Source: JAGQPD01 sp020426865
GTDB lineage: Bacteria > Planctomycetota > Planctomycetia > Pirellulales > Pirellulaceae
DNA length: 64,000 bases
Assembly (NCBI GenBank): GCA_041399065.1
Contig: JAWKTN010000004.1
Span: 248,001 to 312,000, forward strand
Direction: 5' to 3'
A model generated the notes under the pieces. That model made no database searches. It saw only the letters and a list, made by a program, of their open reading frames with translations, and was not told the origin of the DNA. Every line of letters starts with the position of its first letter. Positions within the stretch are counted from its first letter, which is position 1. Below are positions 1 to 8,789 of the stretch, piece by piece. Position numbers and translations under genes: made by a program.

Positions 1-687
1 CTCAGCCCGCAATCCGACTTCACGCCCCTTGATATTGCAGTCGACCATTTGTTTGTCGTCAATCCAGGTCGAAATATTCTCAGGCGTTACCCGTACGCGA
101 ACGCGGTACCATTTCTCCTTTTCAAAGCGGACGTACTTGGCCGTTTCGTTGTTGGCGGCATCATTCTTATCCAACGTCGACAGCCCCACCACCCCGCCGC
201 TCCAGCCACCAACAATGAAACTGCAATGGCTATCGTTGACCGGAAACGTCAATCCGCAGAAAAAGTCGGTGCCTGCCAGGCGGCGCGCTTCGAGCCGTAA
301 CTCGTAGTTCGTCGTTGGCAACGGAGCTTTGCCCGCATACGTAATGCCCGTCATGTCCGACCCGAATTCCAGAATAACCTGTCCGTCCTCGATATAGCAT
401 TCTCCTTCGCCGCCAAATTGCGTCCTGTCCCACCCATCGAGCGTCTTGCCATCCCAAAGCGGCGTCCATCTTCCTGCAGCCTCTGCGCTGCCCACCGCTT
501 CGCTCGTCGCCAATTCCGTTCCGCCCTCAGCGTTGTTACCGTTTACGGGTTCGTCCGGACGAGCTATCTGTGCCAGCGGCAAGACGATCATCCACAATGA
601 AAGAACAAGGTACGTTGGCCACGGTTGGAAACACTTTTGAAGCCGAGCTACGATTGTGAGAGACGGTTTTCGGACGATGGAACACAT
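1..687 (-). CDS. DUF1080 (3-keto-disaccharide hydrolase-like) secreted protein, 3' part outside window
   Basis: An open frame of 229 codons runs off the left edge of the window. It starts at an ATG (687) with GGAAGG just upstream. Residues about 24-42 form a hydrophobic export segment, followed by a low-complexity linker. The DUF1080 fold begins near residue 75 with WTPLWDGKTLDGW, the hallmark opening of this beta-sandwich family, and continues with GECYIEDGQVILEFGSDM and KWYRVRVRVTPENI. The family is very abundant in planctomycetes and is linked to extracellular sugar degradation or lectin-like binding. It lies 26 bp downstream of the epimerase gene on the same strand, so the two are probably co-transcribed. 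The C-terminus is not visible, and the substrate cannot be inferred. Confidence 0.85.
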   Translation of the reverse strand, partial: MCSIVRKPSLTIVARLQKCFQPWPTYLVLSLWMIVLPLAQIARPDEPVNGNNAEGGTELATSEAVGSAEAAGRWTPLWDGKTLDGWDRTQFGGEGECYIEDGQVILEFGSDMTGITYAGKAPLPTTNYELRLEARRLAGTDFFCGLTFPVNDSHCSFIVGGWSGGVVGLSTLDKNDAANNETAKYVRFEKEKWYRVRVRVTPENISTWIDDKQMVDCNIKGREVGLRAE

Positions 688-713
688 AACTACCTTCCGT
701 ATGTTGCGGTCTC

Positions 714-1688
714 CTAGACCTTGTGCCAGCTGCGGTACCAGTCAACGTATTCCGGGATCCCCTCTTCAAAGGTGACCTTCGGTGAGTAATTCAGCAGTCG
801 CGTTGCCTTACCCAGGTCGGCGAACGTGACTGGCAGATCTTCCGCACGGGGCGGATGTTTCTTTACGATCGCCTTCTTGCCGATCGCCGACTCCAACATG
901 GCGATCACCTGCCGAATCTCCACCGGATGGCTGTGTCCCAAATTGATCGCCTGTCCGGCGACGTTCTCCGCGGAAAGTGCGGCGGTCAAGCCGTCGCAGA
1001 TGTCGCTGACGTGCGTGAAGTCGCGACGAACCGAACCATCGCCATAGAGGGAGAGTGGCTGGCCAGCGATGATCTTTTGGGTAAAAATCGACATTGCCAG
1101 GTCGGGCCGCAACCTTGGTCCATAGACGCTGAAAGGTCGCAAACAAACCACGGGAACGCTGTGCAATTGATGATACGTCAATCCCATCAGTTCCGCTGCC
1201 CGCTTGGTGGCACCGTACGGACTGGCCGGTATCCCTGGTGGCGCGTCCTCCTGAAACGGTATCGCCGCGCCCAAGCCGTACACGGTGGAGGAGGAAATCA
1301 GTAAGAAACGGCTAACAGGATGTTGGCGTGCTGCCTCTAGTAATGCCAATGTTCCCTGGACATTGTTGCGTTGATAAACGTGCGGGCTGGCGACACTGGC
1401 ATGGACCCCGGCATAGGCGCCCAGATGAACGACCGATTTTACGTTTTCGCGGGCGAATAGATCATGCATTGCCGCTTGATCGCAAAAATCCGCCTCGATC
1501 ACTTTGACGCCGGGTAAGTCACCAAAGCCGCCAACATTCTTTCGCTTCAATGCCGGATCGTAGTAGTCGTTAAAGTTGTCCAGGCAGACAATGCTACCGT
1601 CCCCGCCAACGGCCCCGCCGCGCCGCGCCAACCGCTCGATCAAGTGGCTGCCAACAAACCCCGCTCCTCCCGTTACGAGAATGCTCAT
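714..1688 (-). CDS. NAD-dependent epimerase/dehydratase (extended SDR, nucleotide-sugar type)
   Basis: A 324-residue extended short-chain dehydrogenase. The N-terminal Rossmann motif GGAGFVG sits at residues 7-13, an acidic ribose-binding region (CLDNFNDYYD) follows, and a catalytic SSTVYG serine region and a YxxxK motif (YGATK) are present. The acidic loop and VCLRPFSVYGPRLRPD block resemble UDP-glucuronate/UDP-glucose 4-epimerases, so it probably interconverts UDP-sugars for surface polysaccharide. The exact substrate is an inference. The ATG at 1688 is preferred because the protein then begins MSILVTGG, as is typical. A TTG two codons upstream (1694) is possible, and neither has a strong Shine-Dalgarno sequence. 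The DUF1080 gene follows 26 bp downstream. Confidence 0.88.
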   Translation of the reverse strand: MSILVTGGAGFVGSHLIERLARRGGAVGGDGSIVCLDNFNDYYDPALKRKNVGGFGDLPGVKVIEADFCDQAAMHDLFARENVKSVVHLGAYAGVHASVASPHVYQRNNVQGTLALLEAARQHPVSRFLLISSSTVYGLGAAIPFQEDAPPGIPASPYGATKRAAELMGLTYHQLHSVPVVCLRPFSVYGPRLRPDLAMSIFTQKIIAGQPLSLYGDGSVRRDFTHVSDICDGLTAALSAENVAGQAINLGHSHPVEIRQVIAMLESAIGKKAIVKKHPPRAEDLPVTFADLGKATRLLNYSPKVTFEEGIPEYVDWYRSWHKV

Positions 1689-1991
1689 GGACAAATGGTC
1701 TCAACGATCCAGAATATTGCGATTAGTACTATGCACTCGGTCGGGTGCGTCGATGATGCCCGACCAACATCATAATCCAACAGGGGTATTTGACCAACGG
1801 GCGAACTCGCCGATCTGCCACATGTGGTATTGCCGGCACAGTCGGAAAACACGCTCTAAACCGAAATAATTCGCGGCATTTGGGGACCACGCCGTAACGG
1901 CGCGGTAGAATGACACGGCTTCAGGTTCTGGTTTTAAGAGGACCAACAACACAGGTATTGGGTAGCGGAATACGTTGGAATTGATCGAAAT
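1689..1991. other. Intergenic region between divergent genes
   Basis: About 300 bp separate the divergently oriented epimerase and VanZ-like genes. Promoters for both must lie here or nearby, but no convincing -35/-10 pair, hairpin or repeat was recognised. Confidence 0.4.
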
Positions 1992-2405
1992 ATGAGTTAC
2001 CGCGGTACACTTTTGGCGAAGGCATCCTTGTGGGTATTGCCGTTCTACTGGCTGGCACTGGTTACCGCTACGCACATTCCTATGCCGGACGATGGGTTGC
2101 CCATCGACATTAGTGACAAGTTGATGCACTTGATCGCGTATGGGATCCTTGCCGCCCTCCTGGCTTGTGTGTTGCTTAACGGACGGCGAGTAAGTTGGTG
2201 GGGGACCGGTGCCCTCGTGGCTGGGTTGTCGTTACACGCCGCCGTTGATGAAGTGACGCAAAAGTTGATCCCTGGACGATATGCCAGCGTGGCCGATTGG
2301 TTGGCCGATATGTCGGGAGTCATCCTGGGACTGACCGTTGGGTACCTGCTGTGGCGCGTGCTCAACAGTGGAGCGAACCGAGCGGCAATACCTGGCAGTT
2401 CCTAG
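1992..2405 (+). CDS. VanZ-like family membrane protein
   Basis: A 137-residue protein with about four hydrophobic helices. Two conserved family signatures are visible: ISDKLMHLIAYGILAALL (D, K, H, Y) near residue 40, and VDEVTQKLIPGRYASVADW with a following LADMSGVILGL near residues 85-110. VanZ-like proteins are small inner-membrane proteins. The founding member gives weak teicoplanin resistance, but most members have no known function. The gene stands alone, divergent from the epimerase. The ATG is preceded by only weak ribosome-binding sequence. Confidence 0.82.
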   Translation: MSYRGTLLAKASLWVLPFYWLALVTATHIPMPDDGLPIDISDKLMHLIAYGILAALLACVLLNGRRVSWWGTGALVAGLSLHAAVDEVTQKLIPGRYASVADWLADMSGVILGLTVGYLLWRVLNSGANRAAIPGSS

Positions 2406-2559
2406 TATCCAACCGATGAGAAGTGCTCGGCCATCCTGCCAACCGGCGAAACAGATCCGGTGGAACCGTGTGGTTGTTGTTCAGGCTTTCGTCACGTCGC
2501 CCGATGGTTCCGGCCATGGAGAATTGGAGTTGGCTGTGGACAAGCCGTGCGACATTGGG

Positions 2560-3234
2560 TCATCGGTAACTCAGGGAAAAACTCCATCCGCCGATACGGT
2601 CTCGTGACCGCAGCAGTTGGAATTCCGCTTGGAACACATCCGAGTGGAACCAACCGTCGGTCGACGCTGGCACTTCAACAAACCCGTGGGGTCGGAATGT
2701 CAGGACCTGGAATTGCAGATCGGTTGAACGCGCATCGACGAGCCAATACTCTCGAACGCCGGCACGGTGGTAGGCTTCCCGCAATCGCTGCGTATCTTTC
2801 ACGACCGAGCTGTTACTGACGACTTCGAGTACCCAGTCCGGCGAACCGCGCAATTCGATTCCATCTCCGCTATTATCGTAGGTCACCAGTTGCACGCGTT
2901 GTTGTTGGAACGAATCCCAGGCGACAAATGTCCCATCGGCTTCGTTCGAAACGTCGGCAACATCGTTGGTCAGCCACATTCCGTCCTGGTAGAGCTTGCC
3001 GAGATCTCGTTCCAAAACCAGGTTTCCGAGGACGCGACAAATTTCCGATTTCACGGCATTGTGCGAGTTGGCTTTTTCCGGGGACATGTCCAAAAAAATC
3101 TCCCGCTGGTAGTACGTCACGCGTCCCATCTCGGGAAATGCATCGGATGTGACCCAATGCCGGAAACCACCCAACGTGTACGCTTCAGGCGGGACGGTGA
3201 TTTGGAGCAGGTCGTTTGCGGCAGTTAGAATCAT
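2560..3234 (-). CDS. Uma2-like PD-(D/E)XK family protein (DUF820)
   Basis: A 224-residue protein of the Uma2/DUF820 family, which has a restriction-endonuclease-like fold. Visible hallmarks are NEADGTFVAW near residue 95, the core GSPDWVLEVVSNSSVVKD (D, E and K of the PD-(D/E)XK site) near 130-147, and AGVREYWLVDAR near 158-169. Such genes are highly amplified in cyanobacteria and planctomycetes, and their biological role is unproven. The gene is a single unit on the minus strand. A 14-bp perfect tandem duplication lies just upstream of its start. No strong Shine-Dalgarno sequence precedes the ATG. Confidence 0.85.
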   Translation of the reverse strand: MILTAANDLLQITVPPEAYTLGGFRHWVTSDAFPEMGRVTYYQREIFLDMSPEKANSHNAVKSEICRVLGNLVLERDLGKLYQDGMWLTNDVADVSNEADGTFVAWDSFQQQRVQLVTYDNSGDGIELRGSPDWVLEVVSNSSVVKDTQRLREAYHRAGVREYWLVDARSTDLQFQVLTFRPHGFVEVPASTDGWFHSDVFQAEFQLLRSRDRIGGWSFSLSYR

Positions 3235-3261
3235 ACCGGAATCGATATCAGCGAGGACAGA

Positions 3262-3289
3262 ATTCTACGAGCTTTATTCTACGAGCTTT
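3262..3289. repeat. 14-bp perfect tandem duplication
   Basis: The 14-bp unit ATTCTACGAGCTTT occurs twice with no spacer (3262-3275 and 3276-3289), in the 5' leader region of the Uma2-like gene. It looks like a recent slippage or duplication event. Confidence 0.8.
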
Positions 3290-3437
3290 GACGACATTCC
3301 GAGAATCAGATCGCGACGACATCTGCCCGGTTCGTGTGATTGTATCTGTCCGGCAAGCCGTTTGCAAGAAAAGTCAGCGTGGTGCGTCGGGTGACTGCCA
3401 GGTTTGCAACGAACCAGATTTGTAATTGACAGCGACG

Positions 3438-4418
3438 CTAGTAATTCGGCGTGGGCGGACGATATTCTTCGATTTCGATCGATCGGAACCAATCGATGGT
3501 ACGCTTCAGTCCGTCGCGCAGCCGAATGGTGGGCTGCCACTGCAATTGTTGTAATGCCAGCGATATGTCAGGTTGTCGTCGAGTTGGATCATCGGTTGGC
3601 AGTGGTTCGTAGACCAGTTTCGATTTGGCTTCGGTTAGCTCGATCACGAGTTCGGCGAGTTCTTTGATCGTGAACTCGTCGGGGTTTCCCAGGTTGACTG
3701 GGCCGCAGAATGCATCGGGGGCGTTCATCATGCGAATCATGCCTTCGATCAAGTCGTCGCGATAGCAGAAGGAGCGAGTTTGCGATCCGTCGCCGAAAAT
3801 GGTGATGTCCTCGCCAGCGAGAGCTTGCCGGATAAAATTGGAAACGACGCGGCCATCAAAGGGATGCATGCGAGGACCGTACGTGTTGAAAATGCGAACG
3901 ATCCGCACGTTGACTCCGTTCATACGATAGTAGTCCATGAACAGAGTCTCGGCGGCTCGCTTGCCTTCGTCATAGCAGGCACGGGGGCCGATCGGATTGA
4001 CGCTGCCGCGGTACGATTCGGGCTGTGGATGGACTTCGGGGTCGCCGTATACTTCGGACGTCGACGCCTGCAGCACCTTGGCTCGGCACCGTTTGGCCAT
4101 CCCCAGGACGTTGATGGCCCCCATCACCGATGTTTTTGTCGTTTTGATCGGATTGAACTGATAGTGTCCGGGTGCAGCAGGGCAGGCGAGATTGTAGATC
4201 TCGTCCACCTCCAGCCAAATCGGCTGGGTGACGTCGTGGCGGACGAGTTCAAAGTTGGGGTGGCACAGCAAATGGGCCACGTTCGCTTTTTGGCTCGTAA
4301 AGAAATTATCCAGGCAAATGACATCGTGTCCTTGGGATACCAACCGTTCACAGAGGTGCGAACCCAGAAAGCCAGCACCGCCGGTTACGAGAATGCGCTG
4401 AATGCGATGCGTCGTCAT
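3438..4418 (-). CDS. UDP-glucuronate decarboxylase-like NAD-dependent epimerase (UXS type)
   Basis: A 326-residue extended SDR. It has the Rossmann GGAGFLG (residues 14-20), VICLDNFFTSQKANVAHLL, YNLACPAAPGHYQ, TSEVYGDPEVHPQPE and CYDEGKRAAETLF (YxxxK). The order and wording of these motifs closely match UDP-glucuronic acid decarboxylase/UDP-xylose synthase. This enzyme converts UDP-GlcA to UDP-xylose for polysaccharide or LPS. The start was placed at the ATG at 4418, eight bases after GAGGAAA. The frame extends further upstream, but that part lies antisense-free over tadA and is not part of this gene. It follows tadA by 52 bp on the same strand. Together with the UDP-sugar dehydrogenase at 6.2 kb it suggests a UDP-uronate branch. 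Confidence 0.9.
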   Translation of the reverse strand: MTTHRIQRILVTGGAGFLGSHLCERLVSQGHDVICLDNFFTSQKANVAHLLCHPNFELVRHDVTQPIWLEVDEIYNLACPAAPGHYQFNPIKTTKTSVMGAINVLGMAKRCRAKVLQASTSEVYGDPEVHPQPESYRGSVNPIGPRACYDEGKRAAETLFMDYYRMNGVNVRIVRIFNTYGPRMHPFDGRVVSNFIRQALAGEDITIFGDGSQTRSFCYRDDLIEGMIRMMNAPDAFCGPVNLGNPDEFTIKELAELVIELTEAKSKLVYEPLPTDDPTRRQPDISLALQQLQWQPTIRLRDGLKRTIDWFRSIEIEEYRPPTPNY

Positions 4419-4470
4419 GTAGGTTTCCTCGAGATAACTTCCAGCCGTCGACCAATGCACGGCCTTCCAG

Positions 4471-4968
4471 CTACTTCTTGCCTTTTCGACGTTGCTCTTG
4501 AAAGAATTCTGATAACAGACGACCGCACGGTTCGGCCAGGATATGAGGAATGGTCTTGACTTGATGATTAAGCCGGTCGTCGCGGAGCATTTGGAACAGG
4601 CTATCAACGGCGCCTGCTTTCGGATCGGTAGCGCCGTAAACGACGATGGGAATCCGGGCCTGGACGATCGCACCGGCGCACATCGGACAGGGCTCGAGTG
4701 TTACATACAGCGTGCAATCGTTAAGTCGCCAGCTGCCCAACGATTCGGCGGCCTGCGTGATGGCGATCATTTCCGCGTGTGCGGTAGGGTCGCGGAGTTG
4801 TTCGCGTTGGTTGTGTGCCGATGCGATCACGTTGTAGTCGTGGACGATTACGGCACCGACTGGCACTTCGTCCTCGGCCATGGCCTGTCGGGCTTCGGCA
4901 ATCGCCAATTGCATGAACGTTTCGTACACCGATTGGTGCTCTCGGCGGTCGTCGGGGGTCGGGATCAA
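4471..4968 (-). CDS. tadA: tRNA adenosine(34) deaminase
   Basis: A 165-residue cytidine/deoxycytidylate deaminase-fold protein. It carries the zinc-site HAE motif (TAHAEMIAI, about residue 64) and PCPMCAGA with the PCxxC motif (about residue 94), preceded by EVPVGAVIV. These are diagnostic of TadA, which converts adenosine to inosine at the wobble base of tRNA-Arg(ACG). Length and motif spacing fit a full enzyme. The likely start is TTG at 4968, with AAGGA upstream. A later internal ATG would remove part of the N-terminal helix. It is upstream of the UXS-like gene in an apparent two-gene unit, with no obvious functional link. Confidence 0.92.
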   Translation of the reverse strand: MIPTPDDRREHQSVYETFMQLAIAEARQAMAEDEVPVGAVIVHDYNVIASAHNQREQLRDPTAHAEMIAITQAAESLGSWRLNDCTLYVTLEPCPMCAGAIVQARIPIVVYGATDPKAGAVDSLFQMLRDDRLNHQVKTIPHILAEPCGRLLSEFFQEQRRKGKK

Positions 4969-5135
4969 GACGGACGTCCTTCGTTATCGAATGCGGGAAA
5001 GGAGGCATCTGGGGTCGCTTGTAGTGACGAAAAAGCTAGGATACATTGATAAATGCCGGTTGCCGACCGGTTGGGCCGAGGGGATTCTTCTTGGTCGTGA
5101 ATTTTCAAAACATGCAGAAATCATAGCGGAAACTG

Positions 5136-5405
5136 ATGACGCGAGCTGAATTGGAACAAAGGATCATTGCAGCGATCAAGTCGACGATCGCGGAATCGAC
5201 GGGCAAAGCGGGGGCGGCAGTGACGATCGATTCGAAACTGGATCGAGGCAGTATCGGTCTCGATTCTCTCGGTTGGGCTACCGTGATCGTGCGCTTGGAG
5301 GCGGAGCTGGGCGCGGATCCCTTCCGAACAGAATCGACGCGAGGGCTGCAGACCGTTTCGGACATCGTCGACCTGTACCAAAAGACCCTGGAAACACAAT
5401 CGTGA
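5136..5405 (+). CDS. Acyl carrier protein-like protein
   Basis: An 89-residue acidic, helical protein. The core SIGLDSLGWATVIVRLEAEL contains the GxDS phosphopantetheine-attachment motif, with the acceptor serine near residue 48. It differs from housekeeping AcpP (usually about 78 residues, DSLDTVELVMALEE), so it is probably a specialised carrier. The stop overlaps the start of the next gene by one base (TGATG), indicating translational coupling with the SDR reductase. The pair probably forms a small acyl or beta-keto intermediate module. The partner synthase is not in this window. Confidence 0.8.
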   Translation: MTRAELEQRIIAAIKSTIAESTGKAGAAVTIDSKLDRGSIGLDSLGWATVIVRLEAELGADPFRTESTRGLQTVSDIVDLYQKTLETQS

Positions 5406-6148
5406 TGACTTCCATTCCTGACAAGAGTTCGGTCGTATTGGTCAGTGGTGGAAGCCGGGGGTTGGGCCTGGAAATCGTTCGCGCCCTGGTCGACGCGGGG
5501 CATCGGGTAGCAACATTCAGTCGTCAGTTGACGGCCGAGCTCGACGAATTCATCGGGCAGCATTCCGATCTCGTGTCGTTTCGTGTGGGCGACTTGGCCG
5601 ATCCCGATTCGCTGGAAGGTGTGGTTCGCGACATCGAAGTCCAGTTTGGGCCGATCGATGTGCTGATCAACAACGCGGCGGTTGCTAGGGACGGTATCCT
5701 GTCTGTAATGCGCCCGCAGGATATCGAGGAGGTCATACGAATTAACCTTACGGGCACGTTGCTGTTAACGCGATCGGTGACGCGTAAGATGATGTTGCGC
5801 CGGCGGGGGAACGTGATCAATATCTCTTCGATTGTCGGCATACGTGGATATCGCGGGCTAGCCAGTTACTCGGCGACAAAGGCCGGCTTGGACGCGGCAA
5901 CTCGCGCCCTCGCAAGGGAACTGGGGGAAGTCAACATCCGCGTCAACTCGGTCGCTCCGGGATACTTGGAAACCAACATGTCCGAGTCATTGGATCCGGA
6001 GCATCGCCAGCAGATTGTCCGACGAACGCCTTTGGGACGCCTGGGGACACCCGGCGATATTACCGGAGCGATTCTGTTCTTGATGTCCGATCAGGCCGCG
6101 TTCATCACAGGCCAGTCGCTAGTGATCGACGGGGGAATAACTTGCTAA
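5405..6148 (+). CDS. SDR family oxidoreductase, FabG-like
   Basis: A 247-residue classical short-chain dehydrogenase. It has the cofactor motif GGSRGLG near residues 15-21, NNAA near 90, the catalytic Ser in NISSIVG and YSATK (YxxxK) near 155-159, and the C-terminal FITGQSLVIDGG typical of FabG. FabG enzymes reduce 3-oxoacyl-ACP to 3-hydroxyacyl-ACP with NADPH. The start is the ATG at 5405, one base overlapping the upstream ACP stop. A GTG one codon earlier is also in frame. The coupling to a divergent ACP suggests a dedicated acyl chemistry rather than bulk fatty acid synthesis; this is inference. Confidence 0.88.
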   Translation: MTSIPDKSSVVLVSGGSRGLGLEIVRALVDAGHRVATFSRQLTAELDEFIGQHSDLVSFRVGDLADPDSLEGVVRDIEVQFGPIDVLINNAAVARDGILSVMRPQDIEEVIRINLTGTLLLTRSVTRKMMLRRRGNVINISSIVGIRGYRGLASYSATKAGLDAATRALARELGEVNIRVNSVAPGYLETNMSESLDPEHRQQIVRRTPLGRLGTPGDITGAILFLMSDQAAFITGQSLVIDGGITC

Positions 6149-6173
6149 CGTTGCTCGGCCTTTCCCGATCGCG

Positions 6174-7526
6174 TTACGCCTTGAAAATCTTCTCTGTTCC
6201 TGACTTGACATCCGCGGTTGCGTTGCGAGTGTCAACCACCAGCTTGGCATGCTCGGCGATGTAGTCGTAATCATAAGCCGAGTGATCGGTGGCGATGAGG
6301 ACACAGTCCTGTGCGGCAAGGTATTCGGGGGTGAGCGGTTGGCTTTCCATGGTAGGGACATTATAATGTCGCATCGTGGGCAGCTCGGGTATGTGCGGGT
6401 CGTTGTAGCTGAGGAGGGCGCCCCGCTCCAGCAGCAGCTCCATCAGGCGAAATGATGGGCTCTCGCGCGGGTCATCAACGTCTTTCTTGTAAGCGACGCC
6501 CAGCACTCCAATCCGACTTCCGCGGACCGGTTTGGCATGCTCGTTCAGTGCCGTGACGAGCCGATTAATGACGTATTCGGGCATCGAGGTGTTGATTTCA
6601 CCGGCCAGTTCGATGAATCGCGTCGCCATGCCACTGCGCCTGGCCAACCAACTCAAATAGAACGGATCGATCGGTATGCAATGGCCTCCCAGTCCCGGTC
6701 CCGGATAAAAAGCCTGGAAACCAAACGGCTTCGTTTTCGCCGCGTCAATGACTTCCCAGATGTCGATATCCAGTTTTTGAAACAGCACCTTGAGCTCATT
6801 GACCATGGCGATGTTTACCGACCGGTAGGTGTTTTCCAGGATCTTGCAGGCCTCGGCGACCTCGCAACTGCTGACCGGCACCGTCGTGACCACGGCCGAT
6901 CGGTAGAGCATATCGGCCAATTCCAGGCTCAATGGCTCCATACCCCCCACCACCTTCGGGATGCGGCTGGCCGAAAAATTCGGGTTGCCGGGATCCTCAC
7001 GCTCGGGACTGTACGCCACAAAATAGTCGCTTCCGAGACGAAGCTTGGCTTGATTTAGAATCGGTACGATGCAGTCGCGGGTCGTTCCCGGATAGGTTGT
7101 GCTCTCCAACACGACGAGTTGTCCGGGGCGCAAGGCCGCGGCAATCTGATGACACGTTGATTCAATGTAGGAAAGATCGGGGTCGCGGCTGTCGTTGAGC
7201 GGCGTTGGTACGCAAATCAAAAGTGCGTCCGCGTCACGCATCCGTGACATGTCGGCTGTCACCTTCAATTTGCCGTTGCCAACGCACTGCTGTATCCATT
7301 CCGATTCGATATGAGCGATGTAGCTTTTGCCCCGAGCCAGCGCGTCGATTTTGCGCTGGTCAATGTCGAATCCCATGGTGTCGAAGCCCGCGTTGATGAA
7401 GGCGTCCAGCAGCGGAAGCCCCACGTAACCCAGACCAATCACGCCAACGATCGCAGTTCGCTGGCCGATCTTGTCACGGAGCTCTTCAAATACTTTCGGA
7501 TTGACGGTCGATTCGGTCGTGGACAT
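6174..7526 (-). CDS. Nucleotide-sugar dehydrogenase (UDP-GlcNAc/ManNAc-type)
   Basis: A 450-residue member of the UDP-glucose/GDP-mannose dehydrogenase family. The Rossmann motif GLGYVGLPLLDAFINAGF sits near residue 30, the central domain includes a NELKVLFQKL stretch, and the catalytic cysteine lies in GLGGHCIPIDPFYLSW near residue 270. A C-terminal nucleotide-binding domain starts at ILGVAYKKDVDDPRESP-like sequence. The GGHCIPIDP wording is characteristic of the WecC/TviB/WbpA branch, which oxidises UDP-HexNAc to uronic acid. The ATG at 7526 has GGAGA upstream. The product would feed capsule or O-antigen-like polysaccharide. The gene is convergent with the SDR gene, 25 bp away. Confidence 0.88.
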   Translation of the reverse strand: MSTTESTVNPKVFEELRDKIGQRTAIVGVIGLGYVGLPLLDAFINAGFDTMGFDIDQRKIDALARGKSYIAHIESEWIQQCVGNGKLKVTADMSRMRDADALLICVPTPLNDSRDPDLSYIESTCHQIAAALRPGQLVVLESTTYPGTTRDCIVPILNQAKLRLGSDYFVAYSPEREDPGNPNFSASRIPKVVGGMEPLSLELADMLYRSAVVTTVPVSSCEVAEACKILENTYRSVNIAMVNELKVLFQKLDIDIWEVIDAAKTKPFGFQAFYPGPGLGGHCIPIDPFYLSWLARRSGMATRFIELAGEINTSMPEYVINRLVTALNEHAKPVRGSRIGVLGVAYKKDVDDPRESPSFRLMELLLERGALLSYNDPHIPELPTMRHYNVPTMESQPLTPEYLAAQDCVLIATDHSAYDYDYIAEHAKLVVDTRNATADVKSGTEKIFKA

Positions 7527-7855
7527 CTTAAGCGGTCTCCAAAGGAAGACGTTCAACACGCGGATTTCGGCAAGCCCCATTGTAAGGCGGATTGCCGAAA
7601 TTGGAACGCGCCGGTGCGGCCCCTCCTGGCAACTGACGCCTAATTGAACGGGTCGAAAGCGTTTTTTTCGGGGCGTACGGCTTGTAACGGTCGCGAACGT
7701 CCCTGGCCAGACGATCGCGGATTGGCGGAATCCCTGACGTTCTCCTCTGGACAGGCGACCGCATTTTTCCTATCGTTCGGCCGCAACCGTGCGGGAAATC
7801 GTACGCGGCATGGCGGTTCGTGAGGATTCAAGCACCTGACGACGAGAGGTATCCA
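7527..7855. other. Divergent intergenic region
   Basis: About 330 bp between the divergent UDP-sugar dehydrogenase and the secreted hypothetical protein. The stretch must hold two promoters, but none could be picked confidently. No hairpins or repeats were noticed. Confidence 0.35.
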
Positions 7856-8662
7856 ATGACGAAGTGGTTCGAGAACGTGGTTACGAAATTGCCAGCAATG
7901 CTGGCTGCCGCCGCGCTGGCTGCCGCCGCGATTGTGTGCGGATGGGGGTTCACCGCGACGGCTGGCGACTTTGCCGTTGACACAAAGATCCAAGTTGACG
8001 GGAAGGTGCTTCCCGGACGTACGACAACACTTTTCTCGGGACAGCGTGTCTACGACCTGCCGTCATCGCCGGATCAGCATGTCACCAAACTGGATCTAGT
8101 CACTGGGACGTTCACGGTTCTGGAACCTACAAGCCACGTACAGACGCAACTTAGTCGAGCAGACCTCGTACGTTACACCGCGGAGATCCTGGTGATCGCA
8201 CAATCGGCTGAGTCTCCGGCATTGTTGAAAGGACTGGCATCTCCCAACTTCGAAGTCGAATGGGACGCCGATCAACTGAAGTTGAATCTCCGAGGAAGCA
8301 CCCTTACGTACAAGGTAACTCTGGCGACGACCAACGAGACCGATGCGGCCGTTCGCTATCGCGAATTCGCCGACGCCTTTGCGAGGTTCAATTCGATCCA
8401 GCGGCGCGGCCTGCCAGCGGTTGGCCGCCTGCAGCTAAATCAATTCGTGGCCGAAAAAGGGATGCTGCCGGTTGCCGTGGAAAGAACGCTTCAAATCGAT
8501 TCCAAACCCATCACCAGCCTCCATAAGTATCGCTGGGGACTGGCTGAGGAGGATCGTCAACGGATTGTGGAAGTGGAGCGGTGGGAGGAACGCTTCAAGA
8601 GCGTTGGCTGGACGGAGTTTCAGCGAATCACGCAGGAATCGGCGACTCTGTCGCAACGGTAG
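7856..8662 (+). CDS. Exported hypothetical protein
   Basis: A 268-residue protein of unrecognised family. It starts at ATG 7856 with GAGAGGT upstream. The N-terminus is a clear signal peptide: basic MTKWFENVVTK, then an alanine-rich hydrophobic core, ending near TATAGDFAVD. The mature part is mixed alpha/beta and hydrophilic, with IQVDGKVLPGRTTTLFSGQRVYDL near the N-terminus and no cysteines. It resembles conserved planctomycete periplasmic proteins without assigned function. The DUF6807 gene follows 127 bp downstream on the same strand, so the two may be co-expressed. Confidence 0.75.
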   Translation: MTKWFENVVTKLPAMLAAAALAAAAIVCGWGFTATAGDFAVDTKIQVDGKVLPGRTTTLFSGQRVYDLPSSPDQHVTKLDLVTGTFTVLEPTSHVQTQLSRADLVRYTAEILVIAQSAESPALLKGLASPNFEVEWDADQLKLNLRGSTLTYKVTLATTNETDAAVRYREFADAFARFNSIQRRGLPAVGRLQLNQFVAEKGMLPVAVERTLQIDSKPITSLHKYRWGLAEEDRQRIVEVERWEERFKSVGWTEFQRITQESATLSQR

Positions 8663-8789
8663 CCATCGGCCGACCTCAAAGTTACAATGGCGTTCGCCTC
8701 TTGATCGTCGGACGGGGAACGTTGATCGTCCGCGATTACGAATTGCTCGCTACCATGACGCCATTGTTCTTTTTCGAAGGGGACTGACG

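Noticed and set aside
3780..4559. Plus-strand open frame across the UXS-like and tadA genes
   Set aside because: Antisense to two clear genes, no domain recognised.
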